NCBI GenBank assembly: GCA_034231615.1 | Contig: CM067298.1 | Coordinates: 50,387,832 to 50,451,831, forward strand | From: Meghimatium bilineatum | Taxonomy: Eukaryota > Mollusca > Gastropoda > Stylommatophora > Philomycidae | Direction: 5' to 3' | DNA length: 64,000 nucleotides | Notes under the pieces: generated by a model | Database searches by the model: none | What the model was told of the DNA's origin: nothing | What the model saw: only the letters and a program-made list of their open reading frames with translations | Made by a program: the position numbers and the translations under genes | Shown here: positions 25,701-34,700 of the stretch, one piece after another | How the letters are laid out: each line of letters starts with the position of its first letter | How positions within the stretch are numbered: position 1 is the first letter of the stretch

Positions 25701-28700
25701 GATCTTAAAAGGGTTATTTTAGTGTTGTTATTACTACTTTGGCACAGCTTTCTAATTTGTGTTAATTTGAGTGTTGCAATTGCGAGTCTTCTAATCTCAA
25801 CTGAACAATCTCTGGAACTGTTTATATTTTCTCCCAGATATTCAAATTTGTTTACACATTCTAGTTCTATATTGTCTATGTTGATTATTGGTTTAATCTT
25901 TGTTTTGTCTATTGTCATAATTTTTGTTTTTGTGTGCATTCAGATAGAGATTTTGGATCCCACTGTATTGCTTGTTGTTGTGATTAGCTATTTAAGTCAC
26001 TAAGGATGTGTAGTAAGGAGGACTGCGTCATCTGCATATATTATATCTGGAATCCTACATACATTATACAATTAAAATGAATAAGAAGAATGGCTGAAAA
26101 TGATCTTCCAAATTATTAAATTATATCAAAGGCAAAAGTATATGATATACATGCACAATCATGTGTTGAAAACATTGCATGCAGACAACAGATACATAAG
26201 AAAAATTTACTCATAAATCCTCAATTCTTCTATATTATATTATTCAACCTACCTGTGGCATTTCATCATCATCATCATCTTCTGACATCTGATCCATAGA
26301 ATATGTTAGGTTTCCTGAGAAAATTTCACCTGAATAAGTTATCATATAGCAAGAAAGCATAATCAATAAAACAAAAATCCTTTTCATGCAGATAATATTT
26401 ATATAGTGAATGAAACAGCATGACAGATACCTTTATGAAGATGAAAAATTCAGCTCAAAAAGTGGAAGTATAATTGAATCCAGATAAGACATAATATATG
26501 ATAATATTATGCAGCAAAAGAGATCACTGTCCTGCTCACATAGTTGATGAGGTTAAATTAAGAAGCACATAAATATTGAAATATTTAGCAGGAACATTTG
26601 ATAGCTCAAAGAGTGATAGATGAATTTGGGGGTAGAGTTGGCTGCACATTCCACAGATCAAATTGACCCAAAAGCCATGCTGAAGTTGCATGTGTCAGTC
26701 TGAAAGATGCATCTATCACAGTAGTGCTGTAAACTCTGACAAAATACATTCCATTCATTGGACTACATTCTAATAATCAACAGGAACTTGGGAACAAACA
26801 CAAAAAAAGCAAGTTCCATAGGACTGTTTCACTTATTGTGGCTGTAGGATGCAGTGTCACGTGCGATGCAGTCTTCTACTCCAGAGGGAATTTTGTAGCA
26901 ACTTTCTTGCAATCTTGAGGTATGCAGTAGATAACTAAGTCTGATTCACTTGCAGAAATTCAGGAATTGGTCTTCAGTAGACTTCATCACAGTAAAGATC
27001 ATGTTAACACTTTACCAACCAGTAATCCAGAATATACTTATCTCCCATTACCAAGGGTGTCTGCGCATTTTTGAGACATTGACAGCACCGACTTTAAAAT
27101 CTGTACACAAAAAAAACTCATGACATAGAGCTTTGAAATTCTCTATGCGGCACAATGTGTGTTAGAATTTTTCAAATGAATTTAAAAGTGCCAGCATTAT
27201 TTCAATAGTGAAAATATATTTACTAAAATGCTGGGTTTGAACATTCTATGTAAACTGCTACAAAAACTTGTCTTCCAAAATTTCTGATTTTTCAAGAATA
27301 ATACTCATAACTCATGACAACAAACTGCATTTTGTGGGTGCTACTATCTTGAAATGATATATACTATTCTGAATGAGTCATTCTTAGTAATACTATCCGT
27401 ACCGCTGCTGTATTTCTGAAGTATCGTAACAATTTCGACGATCGTCAAAGTTGGTCACCAAGGTATGGGACAGTAAGGGAAATTCACTGTCAGCAAAGTG
27501 TTACTTTCAGTAATCCTTGCTTCATTGGAGAGACAAGTCAGTTTATAGGTGTTCCACAAAGAAGTGAAGATTGGTCTAACTAAGTCCTAACCCAATTGTA
27601 AGAAGCTCAAACTTTACTCATCTCAGCACTCAGAGCATTGCAATAAAATTCATTTTATCATACTTGCCTGTACCATGTTTCTGGCTAATCTTTGCACCTT
27701 CTTCATTCACTGCAGATGCAATAGTTATGGCAGCTTGAGCAAACGATGGGTGAAGCTGCAGCAAACTGAAAGAGTAGGAAGAGAGAACACAAAACATAAG
27801 TACATGCAATATTTCAACTAATTTATTCTATACACAAATAACAGCAGCAGAGTAAAATAGATCAGTTGCATACATATTTTGTTTGCAGGAAATAAAACAC
27901 AATTTTGGGAGAATATGAATATGCGCTACATCATGCCTACAGGCACAATAATGCATGACTAAGCCCTGATAGATACAGCATGAGTCGCGGGTACGGAACT
28001 TCATGAAGTTACGCTCATATGACATTGAATTCCCACCAAACAAAGCCAGGGATACGTCACAGTCTAAAGGTCAAATTCCTTTACACAATATGATTGTAAG
28101 AAGGAGAAAGCTGGCTGGTTTTGTCAACACATTTCTGGAGTGACTTCGGCCATTTTCTGTGCCATATTTTACTATCAAATTGAGTTCCGCGTGGCATGGG
28201 TAAGTGATCGTGACTACATGTTCTAATTGTTGTTTTTTGTGTTTAATATGTTGTTATTTGATAAGAATGTGTGTGTATTCATTCAAAAATACAAAAATAA
28301 TATGTATCAGGGGTGCCACATGTGTGCATGGACAATAATTATGCTGTGTGTTGGCCTAGACCTAGTGTTGTTGACCGGATGGACATTTTATGCGATTTCT
28401 TCACGTTTTATTAGTTTTTTAGTCCATATTATATTAGTTTGGATATGAAACAATATATATATACAACAAGTATAGGTATTTAGGAGGATTTTTATCAATA
28501 TTGCCATACAGTGCTCAAGTATTAGGGTCGTCAAGAGTTATATTTGCAATTTTTTAAATGGCATTTTGCGATTTTCTCCCAATTTTCAACTTCACAACTT
28601 GCTCACAACTGTCATATCACATATACAACAACAACAAAACACAATAATATTCACTCCTTTATTTACATGTACAAAATTCTTTTGATATCTGTTAAAACAA

Positions 28701-31700
28701 AAAAGTTATTGTGTTTTCCAGATACCCACAATAAATAAGGGTGATATTGCGTAATTTTAATTCAGGGCTCTAAAGGTGAAACATGTCTATATCTGTAATT
28801 CTGTCTCCTGAATAAAACGTCACTGTATTTTGTAGTTCACACAATGGCCCATAGCGCTTTGATTCCAGTGTTGTTTCTTCTTACCAATATGCCTGCCTCA
28901 GCGTTTCATACTCACAGCACTCTTGAAGTATATATTTGGCACTATGTGCTGCCTGTCCACATGACGCAAATAATGGGTCATTGACGCAAATAAAACGGAG
29001 ACACAACGCATGTCCTTTCTCTGGACTACATCCTGCCAGAAATCTAGGAGGACCATTGTCCTGCTACAAGAGAGATCCAGCGGGAGTTTGAGAATGTACG
29101 ATGAAGAAGAACATAAGCAATATTTACTTTCAGAAGATTGTGATTACTTTATGAATCTCACATTTTCCAAATTAATTTATTACAGGTCTTATGAACTAGT
29201 AAGGCTACGGTCCATCTGTAATACTGCAGTTGATTTAAAACCTGATACAAGTCAGGCTTGCACAGTTGTGAAACATACTCAGAAACTATCAGTTACAATA
29301 TCTAGCATTTATATTTTACAGTTTGACTCTGATAACTTGCAATTTGATATTTTGTAAGATCTTGGACAGTGCATATAGTAATTATAAACCAATCTGGTCG
29401 GTCAGAAAATATGGCTTGGCGGACCAGGTGGTCATATTTTTCTCACTACTGTTCTATAAATGTACAGGTATGTTAAAAAGAGTCGATCTCTCACCTGCAG
29501 CCTAATAATCATATCCACAAGTAAGGTTTAGAGTTCCTAAGTATGCATAACATGTACATTAGTTACAATACAAACCTTTCCATATTATTAGGATGGGCTA
29601 GCACAGCCAAGAGCTCTGGATCTTGTAACATAGCTGCAAAGTATTGAGATATGATTTACACAAAAATAAAACAAAACAGATTAGTTGAGATAGAAACTAA
29701 AAAAAAACAAATACATTAACACTGATAATAACTTTTTTTAAACTGCACAAAATTCTGTGAATTTCTTCAATGTCTAGGTTTTACTTCAGTCTTTCTCACA
29801 AATGAATGCACTTATTGACAAAAATATGCTATCTTTTACAGACCTATTATGATTAAGCACATGGCTTTCAATGAATGCACTAGCATACATGCAATAACAT
29901 ACAATATCTAGTGACACTAATATATTTCACTTTAAGATCTCACTGTTGTTTCAAGAGTTATATTGATTATTGTGAGCCTGTGTTCTATGACGATATTTTA
30001 AAAAGCTTGTCTTATCTGTCTATCTCTCACTACCTCTCAAGTCTCATACTAGATTTTCTACTCTTGTAGGAGCAATGTGATGGCTATATTGACTTTATTC
30101 TCATAAGATGATTGGAATAATGTATTTTATGTCTCCCTGCATATTTTATAATAACACTGTAAAATTTATTAACACTTTACTGGCCAAATTTGGGTCGTCA
30201 AATTTTCATTATACATTTTAGGTGACCAACTAGAATAATATAATACAAATGAAATAAATAATATTATATAGAAGGATTAAGGATTTATTATTAAAGAATA
30301 AATAATAATGCAGAAGATGGGATGCTCAGATGGCACCTATTCAACTTGAGTCACCATGTTTTCAGAAAATTAAGTGAACCGGGTTTTAATCATGTTTGAT
30401 GCATTAGTATTTATTCTTTCATCTGGGATAGTACATCATTCTAAAATGGCAGAACTCATAAAATAAGTCTCTCAATATGGTTTACGCTGTTATTCTTTAA
30501 AACTCAGAAATCCTGGAAGATGAGATTTTGTGAAACATAAAAAGTAATGTAAATCTATGTTTAGCATTATAATAAGTAGGATTTCACTATTGAAATAACA
30601 CTAAAGTTTTCAAATTCATTCAGAAAACACAAAAATTCATTACAACACATGGAGAATTTCAAAGCTGTATGTTATGAGCGTAATTTTTATACACATTTCT
30701 AAAGACCATTCTATCAATGTCTAAAATATTAGTAATTACCCTTAGTAATGGGGGATAAGTATGCTCAGAATTGCTGGTCAGTAACATGTTAAGAGACATG
30801 ATTGCAGATATTGCAGGTGAAGAAAAGAAGAAGAACAATAGTGTATGTTCATACAATATTATAATGTCTATTATCTTTATGTCATTTCTGGAAATATTGA
30901 TCCAACTTTTTTTTTTACTTCATGATATCTGGCACATTTTAAATATCTACTTTCAATATTGTCCAAGTAAATGTAGTTTTTGCTCACCCAAAACTGAAGG
31001 ATCCCCCAAAACTGAAGGATCCTTGTCAAGCCCTGGTGTGGTTGCTATGATGTTCTCTACAGTTTCTGGATCATTTAACATTCTCTCAACCTGTAAATAA
31101 TTTAAAGAATGAAAATGAATCGATAATCTACATCATCCACCAAAAATACATACATACATACATCAGGAATAAACATAACAACATAAAATAAACTAGAAAT
31201 TAGTATAACACTAGGCGAATTGATAGTATAGGTCTCCACTGTGCTATAAATAGTGCACTGTTTACATGAGCACCATGGATTTCCCTTGAAAAATCAATCA
31301 TATCGATAGAGGCCGTGACATCTCACACCGCAGACGAGAATTCTTAGAGAATTAATTAATTCTAAATACTAATTCTAATCCTTCTAACCCCCAGAAAAAA
31401 ATCTATAAACTAATTATAATTCTTCTAACCCCCCCCCCCCCAATTTATAGCCTTACACAATTTACCTAACACTGCAAAGGTTAGGTAATACCTCGAAACT
31501 AGAACAAAGGTTACAGTGGAGACATATACTAACAATGGGGCAAACACTAGTACAGATAGTTTTTTCATATCTTAGTTTAGATTTTGAAAACAAGTCAATG
31601 TTATGTGTACAACAAAATAGAAATGAACATTTGTTTAAACTATATGCTAAAGTCAGTGAGAAGGTGAATAGCTCTGATTAAATGTTACATTCATCTATGT

Positions 31701-34700
31701 TCACTTCAATAAATGAATGAGGTCTATGGTCAGATTCATCAAAAACTCCTATATAGCTTTTACATGTGCAGTTTCTATAGACATTAGACTGATATGATAA
31801 GATTGTTAATCCCATAGAAGTTCAACTGGTACAGTGCTGATTTATTCAGCCTCGTACACGTGTCAAGTAATTTACTAAAGTTTTTTTGGTTATCTTTTTA
31901 TCATCCAACTGTTACATTTTCTGTAATTTTGGATGTACTACAGTTTATAAAGTGGAATACCTACTCTTGCCAGATATTCTACTGGTCCCTGTTTAGCATT
32001 TTTCTGTATTTAAAAAAGGCACAGCATTTGAATCAAAGAAAAGAAAGCTATTTTTCTTTAGAAAAGATTGTCTATCTATCTATTGTCTTTTCTCTGCTTA
32101 TACTGTGAGGCATCTGCAGAGAAAAGACAATAGAAAAGACTGTAGAACTAAAAAATACTTACAATTTTTCTATACTCATCAACAAGTAAAGCAGATTGTA
32201 TTGCCATGATGACATCACTTTTACTTGAAGAACCTGCACGTCCTGCATAATCCTCTGGTAAATAGAAATTGAAAATATGAGTTCACAAGCACACAGTATG
32301 CACACATTTGTCTGATGTGCCTATAGTTTATTATTCACTATCAAAGTATCAGTACACAAAAATATAGAGTATACCAGTTTTACAAGTATAGCAACAAATA
32401 ATTTCAACATTTGACCAAAAGGTCTTTAACAAGCTCTGGATAAGTTAATAAATCATCATCATTTTAATCAACAAGTGCCATGCTGGTTGGCATAACGATC
32501 ATGGAGCTCTATATCAGTAGTTTCATTTCCCTGTGTGCTGCCAGGGCCCGAGAGGAGATCAAAGAATAGCAATACTGTTTGCCTTCCATGCATGTCGTAG
32601 GGCTAAGGAAGTTATAGGGTGGAGTTGGCTGCCCCATACTATATAGGGTCAAAGTGACCCAAAGCCATGCTGCAGTCAGATGTGTCAGGCGAAAAAGCAC
32701 AGATATCGCAGCAATGCTGTAAACCATGACACAACGCATTCCGTTCGCCGGACTGCATCCTGATGGTCTGCAGGAGTTTGTGAATGAACATAGAAGAAGT
32801 AGTAGTTCCACTGCTGAACCTCTTGCATGTCAATTCTCAAGACTATCCAGACTATTTTCTCTTTCTCTCCCTGTTTCTCTTCTTGAGAGCTTCACATGTT
32901 ATTAAAATATGCTCATAACATATCTCCTCATAATGTATCAAAAAATAATGACTGCTTGTTTGATGTTTCCAAGAAATTTTCTATATGCATTTGTCTCTGG
33001 AAATACCTCTTCATTGCTTCTCTTAATTATGGAATGACTAACAAATTAATTTCATTCGTAAAATGAATCAACATAAAGTATAACAAAATTGGGTTCTTTC
33101 CTAGTACACGGGTGCCAGTAATTTAACCCAACTTTTACTAAATGTGTAGCGAAATATAAGGCAAGGTAAGGAGAGAGAACTGGTACCGGAAAACAGTTGT
33201 AACAGACAACGATTATGACTACTGGCCATGGAATGCGAATAAATGAATATGAGTTAGGTGGAATGTGGGAAAAGGTAGAAAGCATATTAAAATAGTAGGT
33301 GCATCAATCAGTCATTAGAAACAAAACCAATTAGAAAAAAAATGAGTACTTCAGGTAACGGAAAGTTTGGCAATGTTTACATTTTGCTGCATTCGTGACA
33401 TTCATTCATCATAGGCATAATGTTTTGCTGCACTTACGACATAGGCCTAATGTTGTGTTGCACTTGCGACATAGGCCTAATGTTTAAATTTTACTACAGG
33501 TAGCTAAACCAGTATTGTCGTGTTTAAATTTTGCTATAAATTTTGCGACTTAGGCCTAATGTTTTGGTTGGCAACAAGTTGTTGCAACTGGTGCGTTAAA
33601 AACTAGAAACCGGAATAAATTATTAAAAACGCGAAGTCGGTATATTGAAAAGTGTGACATCCGGCACCCGCGTACTAGGAAAGAACCCAAAATTGCACTC
33701 ACAATACATATTATACTATATTATTTAGTATATAAAAATTGACACAATTTAGCTCCAGAAAAATACTTAGACAAGCTACTATGTATTAAGATATGAAATA
33801 GATTTCCAACTCACAAAGGTCAGAAAATAATGTATTACACTTACATGGTACTTATAAAATTCTGTTGGTTGAGTCAGATAGTAAAGGATTGCATTGACCA
33901 TATTTATAAAATCTTTTTTGATGAATATGTGTGAAGGGTTGGCATGGAGATATGTAATAATTTTGTCCAAGATTACATCTTCTTCTTCTTTCTGTCCTCA
34001 TGTACCTTTCGGTGTTGAGGGGAGAGTGATTGTACAGTATTTTGTCCTTCTATTTGCCTCTTCTGCTGTTATGTTTCCGAGTGTCTCTAATACACTATCT
34101 ATCCACCTTTTACGAGGGCGTCCAATAGGTCACCTGTTTTCGTATCGTTTGTTAAGTGTTTTTGGATAATACTTTGCTCTTTCTGTAGGGTTATGTGGCC
34201 GTACTTGTTGTTTCTGGATATATTCTATTGTTGACTTGATCCCTAATTGTTTCCTTCGTGCTTAATTCCTGATTTTGTCTCTCATGCTAACTCCAATTAT
34301 ATGTCTCACATATTTCATTTCAGTGGTGTTATTCTTATAAATTGTTCTAGAATCTAATGTCCAAGTTTGACACTGATAACACAACGTTGGTAAATAAAAA
34401 GGGTGTTGAAAAGTGCTCCAAGATTACATATTCACTGATAATTTGTGATACAAAATGCACAGATGTGACACATCTTCTACGACGCTTGCTCACTTATATT
34501 TATAACCTTTTACATTTCTGTTGTTGATAATCATTTGAGAGTAATTGCAACTTATTAGTTTACAGCAAAACTGTGCTATTTGTGCCTTGTGACCCAACAC
34601 ATATATTTTCATGAACATTTCAGCTTCAACATTCTACAAGACAGACTATGCAACACCATAAGCAACTTTCTTTAGTTGCCCTCTATTCTCTTACTCATAT

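Noticed and set aside
33415-33562. Possible CRISPR-like array of 30-bp repeats
   Set aside because: Spacers are absent or repeat-like, the units are degenerate, it lies inside a MITE, and the DNA is animal.
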